Shown here piece after piece: positions 8,454 to 16,530 of a stretch of DNA of 64,000 nucleotides. Source of the DNA: Alkalibacterium olivapovliticus (lineage in GTDB: Bacteria > Bacillota > Bacilli > Lactobacillales > Carnobacteriaceae_A). The position numbers and the translations under genes are program-made. The stretch is taken from the NCBI RefSeq assembly GCF_003003275.1, contig NZ_PVTO01000004.1:62001-126000 (forward strand), given 5' to 3'. Position 1 is the stretch's first letter. Each line of letters opens with the position of its first letter. The notes under the pieces were generated by a model. The model was not told the origin of the DNA. It saw nothing but the letters and a program-made list of their open reading frames with translations, and searched no databases.

Positions 8454-8954
8454 TTAATGACTGATTGACGGTTTATTTAATATCTTTTCGCCTAAATTAT
8501 TTGCCCACTTCTCTGTCCACAGTGAGGAGTAGGTAAGGCCGTCCTTTTTACGTTTGGTCTGGTAATATGTAGATCGTGACCAGATGAGGGACGTGATTCC
8601 GACAGTAAACAGATACAGTGGGCCTAAGATCAACGACTGATAGGTATGACCGTACTCATGAACTGAGATACGCTCACATGTGTCTTTTATCTTATCCCGA
8701 CCCTGTGATGTTCTTTTGGATAAATTCGGGCTGTCCTCATTGGGAGTGAATATAAAGAAACCAAGAGAAATGCCGTTGAAAGTCGCCCATTTAGTACGTA
8801 TGCTTCCATGATAAAAGTCGTGAGGCTCCTTTAGATGAATCAGGAACAAGCATAAGCCAAGTGCGCTTTGTAAAAAGCCCCATGTACATTGAAGAACAAT
8901 ATAAAGTGTCATCCACCAGGGTGAAGAAAAGGTCGACTGCTGTGTTTTCTTCAT
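8454..8954 (-). CDS. Membrane protein with HEYGH metalloprotease-like motif
   Basis: I do not recognise a named family for this 166-residue protein. It has one hydrophobic segment near residues 13-42 and another near 108-127. Between them SVHEYGHTYQSL contains HExxH, the zinc-binding and catalytic signature of metallopeptidases, placed at the cytoplasmic or membrane edge just before the second segment. The C-terminal tail is basic and Trp-rich. It could be a small membrane-embedded peptidase or a non-catalytic relative, as no clear third zinc ligand is visible. It is transcribed alone, convergent to the GNAT gene. Confidence 0.7.
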   Translation of the reverse strand: MKKTQQSTFSSPWWMTLYIVLQCTWGFLQSALGLCLFLIHLKEPHDFYHGSIRTKWATFNGISLGFFIFTPNEDSPNLSKRTSQGRDKIKDTCERISVHEYGHTYQSLILGPLYLFTVGITSLIWSRSTYYQTKRKKDGLTYSSLWTEKWANNLGEKILNKPSISH

Positions 8955-8998
8955 TACATCACCTCATCAGTTAAAGTGTATACGACCTGTTAGGGTAG

Positions 8999-9027
8999 GA
9001 AAAAATATCTCGTATCAGGAACGAGAT
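8999..9027 (-). terminator. Terminator overlapping the 3' end of fni
   Basis: On the minus strand ATCTCGT and ACGAGAT enclose the loop TCCTGAT, followed by ATTTTTT. The upstream arm is formed by the last sense codons and the fni stop TGA lies in the loop, so termination is built into the coding end. Confidence 0.75.
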
Positions 9028-10067
9028 GCATATTTCTGAATACTGATTTTTCTGGCTGAACACCACTCTGCTGTTTCTCCAGTAATAATGATGTCCGTTC
9101 TTCTGAGGTCTTCAATGGTTCTGGCCCCCAGTAATGTCATAATGTGTGTCAATTCAACTTTCCATTGATTGATCGTGTCGATAGCCTGATCGACATCATC
9201 AAGTGCCATGTGCATGAACTGGCTGGATAAGCCATTTAGTGAGGCCCCTATAGACAGTGCTTTGACCATTTCCATTGGTCGCCTGATCCCACCTGAAGCG
9301 ATGATATGGGAATTAACGGCACTGTCTCCTGCTTCAAGTAGTGAGACAGCAGTCGTCTGACCCCATTCTTCAAAATCATCCAGTTTGAAATCTTTACGGC
9401 GGAAATTCTCGATTTGGGCAAAATTAGTTCCCCCTTGCCCGCTGACATCAATCAGCTTGACACCTACAGATTCTAATTGTCTGATGGTTTCTCTGCTCAT
9501 CCCAAATCCGACTTCTTTAGCAATAACAGGGACGCTCAGACCATTAACAATCGATTCGATATTGGTCAGCCATCCTCTGAACTCACGGTCACCTTCAGGC
9601 ATAACGACTTCCTGAGGAGCATTGATGTGAATCTGGAAAGCGTCAGCTTCCAGGAGATCTACGACTCTTTTTGCATTTTCCAATCCGTGACCTGCGCCTA
9701 AATTGGCAAAAATGAGGCCGTTTGGGTTAGTTCGGCGCACAACTTTAAAGGTCTCTTCTTGAGAAGGGTCTTTCAGCGCTGCACTGACTGATCCAGTAGC
9801 CATAGCTAATCCGGTTTCTCTGGCAATGACTGCCAGTTTTTCGTTTACTTTTCCAGTCCATTCACTTCCACCAGTCATGGCATTAATAAAAAAAGGAACA
9901 GAAAAGTTTAGACCTTCAACGGATACAGACAAATCAACATCTCTTACGTCCATTTCGGGAAAAGACTGATGAACAAATCTGATATCTTTGAAAGAAGAGA
10001 CTTGCTGTGGATAAAATTTTTCTGATAAAGAGACATGCTCATTTTTGCGGTTATTAGGTTTAGACAT
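9015..10067 (-). CDS. fni: Type 2 isopentenyl-diphosphate delta-isomerase
   Basis: This FMN- and NADPH-dependent enzyme interconverts IPP and DMAPP. The 350 residues begin RKNEHVSLSEKF, typical of Fni. PFFINAMTGGS, the ATGSVSAAL stretch, QIHINAPQE and LIDVSGQGGTNFAQIE, and IIASGGIRRPMEMVKALSIGA follow the order expected for the FMN-binding TIM barrel. It is the last gene of the minus-strand mevalonate operon, 21 bases after mvaK2. Type 2 enzymes go with the mevalonate route in Gram-positive cocci and lactobacilli. HMG-CoA synthase and reductase are not in this window. Confidence 0.97.
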   Translation of the reverse strand: MSKPNNRKNEHVSLSEKFYPQQVSSFKDIRFVHQSFPEMDVRDVDLSVSVEGLNFSVPFFINAMTGGSEWTGKVNEKLAVIARETGLAMATGSVSAALKDPSQEETFKVVRRTNPNGLIFANLGAGHGLENAKRVVDLLEADAFQIHINAPQEVVMPEGDREFRGWLTNIESIVNGLSVPVIAKEVGFGMSRETIRQLESVGVKLIDVSGQGGTNFAQIENFRRKDFKLDDFEEWGQTTAVSLLEAGDSAVNSHIIASGGIRRPMEMVKALSIGASLNGLSSQFMHMALDDVDQAIDTINQWKVELTHIMTLLGARTIEDLRRTDIIITGETAEWCSARKISIQKYASRS

Positions 10068-10088
10068 AAGGTCACTCCAATAAGTAGA

Positions 10089-11159
10089 TTAGTGTGTATG
10101 AATAGTAAGCGGTAAAGGTGTGATACCCGCTTCTATCCATTCAAGAAGCAGCGATTCACGGTCAACGTCTTCTGAAATTAGTGCTATTCCGCAGTCGCCG
10201 CCACCGGCTCCGGAAGATTTGGCTGCAGCGTGAAAAGTCTCGGCTATACAGCATAATGTCGACAGAAGAGGGGTTTCTAATTCGAACTGCTTAAATCGGC
10301 TCATCTTAAGTAACAGCTGCCGATTATAAGTAATTTCTTTAAAGATATCCGACGTCTTCTGCTGTTTGATGGCTATAATCAGCCGCTCGACACATTTCTT
10401 GCTTTCTGTTAAAAACACTTCGTAAGGTAAGCGGTCATGATCCGTCTCTACATGACTGACTAATGATTCTGTAGAGGCCGGTGAGCCAGTCCATCCAACA
10501 AGCAGAGAAACTTGGTTTAAACGAGGAAGCTGCTCGATGGATAGATGTGGCCAGTCAGCCTCGACAACAGTTTTGATGGGGTTCAAATTCAAGTTCTCCT
10601 GAACAGAGCGTTTATCAAAACTCGAGTACGCTATCAGACCAGAGAAGCTAGCAGCAGCTAGATCTCCAAAAGAGCCTTTACTGTTTAGCGACAAATGGGC
10701 CACAGCAGACAGTTTGTAAAGAAGTAATGGGGTGTAGCCTACAGAAAAAGAGTCGAGAAGAGCCTGGATCAGAGCTACGGTGACTGCACCGCTTGATCCG
10801 AGACCATATTTCAGCCCCTTATCACTGAGCATATCACTTGTAATAGTGATGTCATAATAGGGAATAGACGGGATAAACGAACGAAGGTATGCCTCAGCAG
10901 TGACCATAGCTGCGAAAACAATATCAGCTTTCAAAATGGATGACTGCGATAGGATTTGATTATTCTTTCTTTCCCATTTTATGGGGCCGGTGGAAAGCAC
11001 AGTCGAATTAATCGATCCGAAGGTATTTTCCGAAGGAGCAACTTCTACTGTAATGAACCGGTCAACAGCCGCGATAATGGACGGGTGACCCGGTTCAACA
11101 ACGGCATACTCGCCAGCTATATATAATTTACCAGGTGCTTTTGCGTGTGCTTTTTTCAT
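10089..11159 (-). CDS. mvaK2: Phosphomevalonate kinase
   Basis: It phosphorylates mevalonate 5-phosphate to the diphosphate. The 356-residue GHMP kinase starts KAPGKLYIAGEYAVVEPGHP, has the ATP loop KYGLGSSGAVTVAL near residue 107 and a C-terminal GHMP motif KSSGAGGGDCGIAL. SKGSFGDLAAASF is typical of the MvaK2 branch. It lies between mvaD and fni, 16 bases behind mvaD. Staphylococci and streptococci have the same set of enzymes. Confidence 0.96.
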   Translation of the reverse strand: MKKAHAKAPGKLYIAGEYAVVEPGHPSIIAAVDRFITVEVAPSENTFGSINSTVLSTGPIKWERKNNQILSQSSILKADIVFAAMVTAEAYLRSFIPSIPYYDITITSDMLSDKGLKYGLGSSGAVTVALIQALLDSFSVGYTPLLLYKLSAVAHLSLNSKGSFGDLAAASFSGLIAYSSFDKRSVQENLNLNPIKTVVEADWPHLSIEQLPRLNQVSLLVGWTGSPASTESLVSHVETDHDRLPYEVFLTESKKCVERLIIAIKQQKTSDIFKEITYNRQLLLKMSRFKQFELETPLLSTLCCIAETFHAAAKSSGAGGGDCGIALISEDVDRESLLLEWIEAGITPLPLTIHTH

Positions 11160-11175
11160 GACAAGGCCTTTCTGA

Positions 11176-12162
11176 CTATATAGTGGGTTGGGACTGATCT
11201 ACGAGATGTAATCCCGGACCCGGTCTCGCCTCAATAAGCTGATCGTCTGTAAAGAGCGGTCTCAGCTTGTCTTTTATATCAGTTAACTGAGACTGTCTGC
11301 AGATGATTTTCACATTCGGTCCAGCATCCATTGTGAAATAGGCAGTGTATTCCTGTTTTCTTAAATCTCTGACAGCCGTCATGGCGGTCATGCTTTCCGC
11401 TGTCCAATAAGTGAATGGAGGATTCGCTCCTAATGTAGTGGCATGCATTTTCAACGCATTCCGTTCGGCAATACTGCCTACTTTTTCAATATCCCGTTCT
11501 GATATAGCAGCTTTCATGTCCCTTAAATCTTTATCAAGAGAGTCCAGCCACCCCTGGTAGAAAGGCGATGTTTCAACCGTTCTTCTCATCCCGTCGCGAC
11601 TCGATACTTCTTTGACGGCATCGTTAACAATGACAAATAGCATGCCGATATCCCAGTCTGCATCATCTACAGGAACTGCAAAAGAGGAATCATGGTCGTG
11701 ACCTTTAACCCATTCGGCAAATCCCCCATAAATGCTTCTGGAGGCTGAACCTGAACCGATTCGAGCCAGTTTCGAAAGCTCAGTATCAGATAGAGATAAG
11801 CCGGCTGCCTGACTGGCCGCTCCAGCTAATGCTGCTAATCCGGAAGCCGAAGAGGCCAGACCGGCTGCAGTAGGAACGTGATTTTTACTCTCTACACGGG
11901 CTTTCAGCTGAATACCGGCTTGAGATCTGACTTCGTCTAGAACACGCTGGACCTTATTTAGTGCAGAAGCATTTTGCATGACATTATCCAGAATCAGTTC
12001 GTCTTCTTTGAGGGTTTTGTCAAATATAACCTGTGTATCCGTATAGAATGCATCCAGGGTCAGCGATAAAGAATTATTTTTCGGAATGATCCATTCTTCA
12101 TTTTCTTTGCCCCAATACTTGATTAAGGCTATATTCGTATGTGCTCGTACCCATTTAGTCAT
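11176..12162 (-). CDS. mvaD: Diphosphomevalonate decarboxylase
   Basis: ATP-dependent decarboxylation of mevalonate diphosphate to isopentenyl diphosphate. The 328 residues carry HTNIALIKYWGKENEEWIIP at the N-terminus, the phosphate loop AAGLASSASGLAALA near residue 97 and RIGSGSASRSIYGGFAEW, which holds catalytic residues. TMDAGPNVKI near the C-terminus is conserved. The start overlaps the end of mvaK1 by eight bases, so translation is probably coupled. Confidence 0.97.
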   Translation of the reverse strand: MTKWVRAHTNIALIKYWGKENEEWIIPKNNSLSLTLDAFYTDTQVIFDKTLKEDELILDNVMQNASALNKVQRVLDEVRSQAGIQLKARVESKNHVPTAAGLASSASGLAALAGAASQAAGLSLSDTELSKLARIGSGSASRSIYGGFAEWVKGHDHDSSFAVPVDDADWDIGMLFVIVNDAVKEVSSRDGMRRTVETSPFYQGWLDSLDKDLRDMKAAISERDIEKVGSIAERNALKMHATTLGANPPFTYWTAESMTAMTAVRDLRKQEYTAYFTMDAGPNVKIICRQSQLTDIKDKLRPLFTDDQLIEARPGPGLHLVDQSQPTI

Positions 12163-13108
12163 TAAAGTCCTCTCCTAATGCGTGGATCCATGTTTCAACC
12201 GCGCCGTTTTCCATTAGTTTATGAGCGATTCGTTTTGCCTGTTTTGCTGTTTTAGCCAGTGCGATCATACAGCCGCCACGTCCCCCGCCGGTTAGTTTAG
12301 CTCCCAGCGCTTTCTGTTTAAGTGCTGTATCGACCAAGTGGTCTAATGCCTCGTTACTTACATTCAGCTGTTTAAGGCAGTCATGAGAAAGAGTCATCAG
12401 TTCTCCAAGATGGACGGTGTGATTTTCTTCGATCGCCGTTTTGGCTTCTTCTGTCAGCAGACCTATTTTAGTGATTAGTTGTCTGGTCTGTTTATAGGAC
12501 TGTTTCATTTGTTGAGCCACATCTTCAACAGCTTTTTTAGTCTGTCCTTTCATTCCAGTGTCAGCGGCAATCAGATAACCTGATACATGCAATGGAATGG
12601 ATGTGAAACGACTGTTCTTTTTGAAATAAACAGGGGATTCGCTGCTCGTTACGCGAGCGTCAAGTCCACTGGGATTTCCATGAGCAATTTTTTCAGAGAT
12701 ATCGACATAGTTTAACAGGCTCGTCTGATCCAATGATTTCTTAAAGTAAGAAAACAGTGCACGAACGAGTGCCGTCGCTACTGCCGCACTGGATCCCATG
12801 CCCCGTTCGGGAGGAATCAGGCTTGAAATGGAAATGCTCATTCCATCAGCCGACTGATTTAAGTCAGCACAAATGGTTTCAGTTAATGTGTATATATTTT
12901 TTAGAGAAGAGGGCACATTCTTGAAAAACCCCTGATAATAGCTTGACGAGATAACGCTGTCGCCATCGATCTTCTCTATAATAACTTCCACAGGAGTGGC
13001 AAGAAACGGCATTGCGATTGCCGGTTCATTGTATACAACGGCGTGCTCTCCGATAAGAATGATTTTTCCGTGTGCAGTTCCCACTGCCTGATCAGAAAGT
13101 GTCTTCAT
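12155..13108 (-). CDS. mvaK1: Mevalonate kinase
   Basis: It phosphorylates mevalonate at the start of the operon's pathway. The 317-residue GHMP kinase shows GKIILIGEHAVVYNEPAIA, the ATP loop PPERGMGSSAAVATAL near residue 100, GNPSGLDARV with the catalytic Asp, and a C-terminal KLTGGGRGGCM loop. GAGGTGA precedes the ATG. It is first in the order mvaK1-mvaD-mvaK2-fni. Bacterial mevalonate kinases are often feedback-inhibited by downstream intermediates; this cannot be judged from sequence here. Confidence 0.97.
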   Translation of the reverse strand: MKTLSDQAVGTAHGKIILIGEHAVVYNEPAIAMPFLATPVEVIIEKIDGDSVISSSYYQGFFKNVPSSLKNIYTLTETICADLNQSADGMSISISSLIPPERGMGSSAAVATALVRALFSYFKKSLDQTSLLNYVDISEKIAHGNPSGLDARVTSSESPVYFKKNSRFTSIPLHVSGYLIAADTGMKGQTKKAVEDVAQQMKQSYKQTRQLITKIGLLTEEAKTAIEENHTVHLGELMTLSHDCLKQLNVSNEALDHLVDTALKQKALGAKLTGGGRGGCMIALAKTAKQAKRIAHKLMENGAVETWIHALGEDFND

Positions 13109-13143
13109 GAATTCACCTCAGCTTGTTATGAGACTTAATATCC

Positions 13144-13172
13144 TGTATATCATAACGTATTTTGTACAGAAA
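13144..13172 (-). promoter_or_regulatory. Candidate promoter of the mevalonate operon
   Basis: On the minus strand TTTCTG and TATACA are 17 bases apart, 36 bases before the mvaK1 start. The -35 is weak, so this is only the best candidate in the 208-base gap shared with coaA. Confidence 0.4.
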
Positions 13173-13251
13173 CTCTAACTTATGATACCAAGTTAAACTT
13201 AAAATTAATTAAAGATTCAGTCAGCGTTCATTATTTATTAATGACCTTATA

Positions 13252-13281
13252 TTGTGAAAGCATCACGACATTTGGTAAACT
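13252..13281 (+). promoter_or_regulatory. Candidate promoter of coaA
   Basis: TTGTGA and TAAACT are 18 bases apart, 35 bases before the coaA start. Confidence 0.45.
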
Positions 13282-13316
13282 AGTAAAGATAATTAGGAAA
13301 GAGCGGAGGAAACCGC

Positions 13317-14240
13317 ATGAAAGAGTCCGATTCATTTTATATAATCGACAGGGACGAATGGAAACAGTTAAATAATAAAACGGAAATTTCGTTATCCGAT
13401 CAGGAAGTCGATTCTTTGCGTTCATTGAATGATCAGGTATCTGTTCAGGACGTTAAAGAAATCTATCTTCCTATTCTACAAATACTGCATCAATACATTA
13501 AGTATTATCATGCGAGACAGAGTGAAATAAAGAAAATTTTAGATAGACCGGAGTCTAAAGAGCCTTACATAATAGGGATTGCAGGGAGTGTGGCTGTCGG
13601 AAAGAGTACTCTGGCACGTTTTCTTCAGACGATGATGGCTAGAGCTTATCCTGATAAGAAAGTGAATCTGATCACGACTGACGGATTTTTATACCCGAAT
13701 GAAGTGCTCGAAGAACGGCATATGCTTAACCGGAAAGGTTTTCCGGAAAGTTACGACATGCACCGTCTAATTTCTTTTATGGGGGATGTGAAAAGTGGGA
13801 GACGGGACATTAAAGTGCCCCTGTATTCACACCGTTTGTACAATATCGTTCCAGACGAATTTGAAATAATCGATCAGCCCGATATTCTGATCGTTGAAGG
13901 CATTAATGTCCTTCAATTACCAGCGAACGAAAAGATTTTCGTCAGTGATTTCTTTGATTTCAGTTTCTATGTCGATGCTGAACCGGATAGAATAGAAAAA
14001 TGGTACCTGGAACGGTTTGGGCTCCTTTTACAGACAGCCTTTAAAGATCCGACAAACTACTATTACCCCTATGCAGCCGGTGACAGGAAAGAGGCTTTTA
14101 AAATGGCTAAAAACGTCTGGCGGACAGTCAACTTGAAAAATCTTCAGGAATACATTCTGCCGACGCGTTTTAGGGCAGATATGATTATTCATAAAACGAC
14201 TGATCATTTTATCGATCAATTGCTTCTGAAGAAACATTAG
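13317..14240 (+). CDS. coaA: Pantothenate kinase, type I
   Basis: It phosphorylates pantothenate in the first step of coenzyme A synthesis. The 307-residue length and start are typical: YIIDRDEWKQL occurs in most Lactobacillales CoaA proteins. The Walker A loop GSVAVGKST is near residue 90, LITTDGFLYPN and RKGFPESYD follow, and DILIVEGINVLQ carries the second nucleotide motif. CGGAGGAAA lies just upstream of the ATG. Type I enzymes are inhibited by CoA. It is probably cotranscribed with the small lipoprotein gene 20 bases downstream. Confidence 0.97.
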   Translation: MKESDSFYIIDRDEWKQLNNKTEISLSDQEVDSLRSLNDQVSVQDVKEIYLPILQILHQYIKYYHARQSEIKKILDRPESKEPYIIGIAGSVAVGKSTLARFLQTMMARAYPDKKVNLITTDGFLYPNEVLEERHMLNRKGFPESYDMHRLISFMGDVKSGRRDIKVPLYSHRLYNIVPDEFEIIDQPDILIVEGINVLQLPANEKIFVSDFFDFSFYVDAEPDRIEKWYLERFGLLLQTAFKDPTNYYYPYAAGDRKEAFKMAKNVWRTVNLKNLQEYILPTRFRADMIIHKTTDHFIDQLLLKKH

Positions 14241-14260
14241 GCTGAAAGGGTGGGTAATTA

Positions 14261-14557
14261 ATGGTAAACAGATTTATGACACTCGTTGCCGTCAGTCTGT
14301 TTCTGACAGGTTGTTTTGAGCAGGATCAGACAGATGAATTTACAGGGATCGTCATCGAAGTACAGGTAACGAATCATTTAATAGTTGAGCCCCATGAAGG
14401 TGAACCCATCAGGTCGTCGGGCACTGAAGTATCTATATCAGCACCGGCAGATCAGAACTTTGAAATAGGCGATGAAGTGAGGGTGACGCATGAAGGACCT
14501 GTAATGGAAAGTCACCCGCTGCAGGTTCATTTGATTTCTATTGAACTCGTAGACTAA
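14261..14557 (+). CDS. Small lipoprotein, DUF3221-like
   Basis: A 98-residue protein with a short signal peptide ending in LFLTGC, a lipobox whose Cys (residue 18) would be lipidated after Lgt and signal peptidase II processing. The mature part is acidic and all-beta in appearance; GIVIEVQVTNHLIVEP and FEIGDEVRVTHEG resemble the OB-like DUF3221 proteins such as YobA. Function is unknown. It follows coaA by 20 bases. Mature length is about 80 residues, close to a single domain. Confidence 0.8.
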   Translation: MVNRFMTLVAVSLFLTGCFEQDQTDEFTGIVIEVQVTNHLIVEPHEGEPIRSSGTEVSISAPADQNFEIGDEVRVTHEGPVMESHPLQVHLISIELVD

Positions 14558-14715
14558 TCGAATCAGACCATAGGGGTAGGAGCAGCTGGAAGGGCCAATA
14601 TCGGAACGAAAATCGACAATTGTGTGAACTCGTTCTAATTCTATTGAATAGAAGCATCCCTGACATATTAAAGCCCTGGTATCTGTATTATACTAGAATT
14701 AGAGGAGTCGGTATC

Positions 14716-15702
14716 ATGGCAGACGAAATGCAGGAATTAGAAAAATTAAAAGTTGAATTTGAAACGATGAAACGATTGAATAAAGAATTACTTTCAATGC
14801 AGGAAAACCAGGACTCTCTTGAGTTTTCTTGGACTGGTAATTTAGGCCACTGGTTCTGGGATTTCCCAGCAAATAAAGTAACATTTAACCCAATGAAAGC
14901 TGCAGCACTTGGCTTTAATAAAGAAGATTTACCGGAAACTGTAGATTTTCAGTTTTTCACAGATCGCCTCCACCCGGATGATTACGAATTTGTGATGGAT
15001 GAAATGAGAAGACATTTAGCCGGTGAAATCTCTGTCTGGGAAGTCAAATACCGTATAAAAGCACTGGATGGATCTTATAAAACATATTATGATAGAGGAA
15101 AAGTAACGCAGCGCACACCGGAAGGTAAACCCCTTTTCTTATCAGGCATCGTTTTTGATATTACTCATCATGAAAATGAAAAAGAAGAATTGCTGCGTAA
15201 GAATAAGGAATGGGAATTTCAGTCAAGAAGGGACACGCTGACTGGCTTATTTAACCGGTCGAACATCCTGGTAAAATTAGGCCAGGTCGTCCAGAGAGTA
15301 AATACTGGTAAAGTAGAAACGGTCTCACTAATCGTTCTTGATATCGACAACCTGGAACATCAGAATGCCCTGTTCGGGCCACTGTTTGGAGATGAAATGA
15401 TCAGAGAGGCTGGAAGAGTAATCAAACATACGATCGACGATTCGCATTTCGCCGGAGTATTTGCTGGAGGGAAGTTTCTGATTGTCCTTCCGGATACTAG
15501 ACTGAAACAGGCAAAGCAAATAGCAGAGACAATTAGGTTGTCTTTCCACGGAAATGGGTTTACTGAACCAGCTGAAGTAACTAGCAGTGCAGGAATAGCG
15601 GAGTACAACCCAAGTGAAACCGTCAGCCAGCTGTTCAATCGAGCAGATCAGCTGCTTAATAAAGTCAAACGAAATGGTAAAAATCAGGTCATGTCAGATT
15701 AA
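14716..15702 (+). CDS. PAS protein with degenerate GGDEF domain
   Basis: A 328-residue soluble sensory protein. Residues 1-30 are a likely coiled coil, a PAS (PAS_3-like) fold spans about 40-160 (GHWFWDF, LHPDDYEFV, YDRGKVTQRTPEGKP, GIVFDITHHENEK), and a GGDEF-like domain covers about 170-325, with TLTGLFNRS and VLDIDNLEHQN. The active loop normally GG[DE]EF reads A250-G-G-K-F254, so catalytic acidic residues are missing and diguanylate cyclase activity is unlikely. A sensor or nucleotide-binding role is more plausible. The start at 14716 has AGAGGAG upstream; an opening from 14620 was rejected because it has no ribosome site. Confidence 0.85.
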   Translation: MADEMQELEKLKVEFETMKRLNKELLSMQENQDSLEFSWTGNLGHWFWDFPANKVTFNPMKAAALGFNKEDLPETVDFQFFTDRLHPDDYEFVMDEMRRHLAGEISVWEVKYRIKALDGSYKTYYDRGKVTQRTPEGKPLFLSGIVFDITHHENEKEELLRKNKEWEFQSRRDTLTGLFNRSNILVKLGQVVQRVNTGKVETVSLIVLDIDNLEHQNALFGPLFGDEMIREAGRVIKHTIDDSHFAGVFAGGKFLIVLPDTRLKQAKQIAETIRLSFHGNGFTEPAEVTSSAGIAEYNPSETVSQLFNRADQLLNKVKRNGKNQVMSD

Positions 15703-15743
15703 GTCAGTTAAATAATCCCATAAAGTCAGCCACTTGAGGGACA

Positions 15744-15772
15744 TTGACGGTCTGTCTGAGTATGTCTAGTAT
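15744..15772 (+). promoter_or_regulatory. Promoter of the tagA-like/glycosyltransferase operon
   Basis: TTGACG and TAGTAT are 17 bases apart. The predicted start near base 15779 lies only about 14 bases before the ATG at 15793. Confidence 0.6.
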
Positions 15773-15792
15773 TTAGAATGGATGGAATAAAA

Positions 15793-16530
15793 ATGCAGAA
15801 CAAAATAACGATTCTCGGTATTCCTTTTGACAATTTGACACGAAAAGAATTTTTGAAACAGCTTTACACACGGATGGAAAATAACGATAAAACCTTTCTG
15901 GTAACAGCTAATCCTGAAATTGTAATGTATGCACTTGAAAATCCTTCTTATTATAATTTGCTGATGGAAGCTGACTACATTGCGCCTGATGGGATTGGGA
16001 TCGTGAGAGCATCGAAAAAACTGGAAACACCGATAAAAGAAAGAGTACCCGGTTTTGAGCTGATGCTCGGCTTACTCGAGATTGCTAATATCGATCAGAA
16101 ACGTGTGTATTTCATTGGGGCGAAAGAAGATATTCTCGATTTGACACTCAAAAACGTCAAAGAAAAATGGCCCGACCTAGTTATTGCAGGGTCGCATCAC
16201 GGATATTTTGATCACGATGATCCTGTTATGATTCAAAGAGTTAAGGCATCACAGCCGGATATAGTCCTAGTGGCATTTGGCTTCCCGAGACAGGAAAAAT
16301 GGATTAAAACCTACCTTAGTAAGGCTGATAAAGGTATTGCAGTGGGTGTCGGTGGAAGTTTTGATGTGTTGTCAGGTAAGACGAAACGGGCACCTTTTTT
16401 GGTTCAGCGTTTTCACATTGAATGGCTGTATCGATTGATCAAGCAGCCGTCAAGATACAAACGAATGCTGGCCCTTCCCTACTTTATTAAAGCTGTAAAT
16501 AAACAGCATAAACAGGAAGAGTCCTCATGA
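15793..16530 (+). CDS. tagA: WecG/TagA/CpsF-family glycosyltransferase
   Basis: It probably adds N-acetylmannosamine (or a similar sugar) to the lipid-linked GlcNAc made by TagO, at the inner face of the membrane. The 245 residues show FLVTANPEIVMYALENP, ADYIAPDGIGIV, RVPGFELM, RVYFIGAKED, and VAFGFPRQEKWI with VGVGGSFDVLSGKTKRAP, which are the core motifs of this family. The start at 15793 has GGATGGA just upstream and fits the promoter; ATG 15778 lies at the predicted transcript start. It overlaps the next glycosyltransferase by four bases. TagO is encoded about 8 kb away. The polymer made is not certain. Confidence 0.85.
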   Translation: MQNKITILGIPFDNLTRKEFLKQLYTRMENNDKTFLVTANPEIVMYALENPSYYNLLMEADYIAPDGIGIVRASKKLETPIKERVPGFELMLGLLEIANIDQKRVYFIGAKEDILDLTLKNVKEKWPDLVIAGSHHGYFDHDDPVMIQRVKASQPDIVLVAFGFPRQEKWIKTYLSKADKGIAVGVGGSFDVLSGKTKRAPFLVQRFHIEWLYRLIKQPSRYKRMLALPYFIKAVNKQHKQEESS

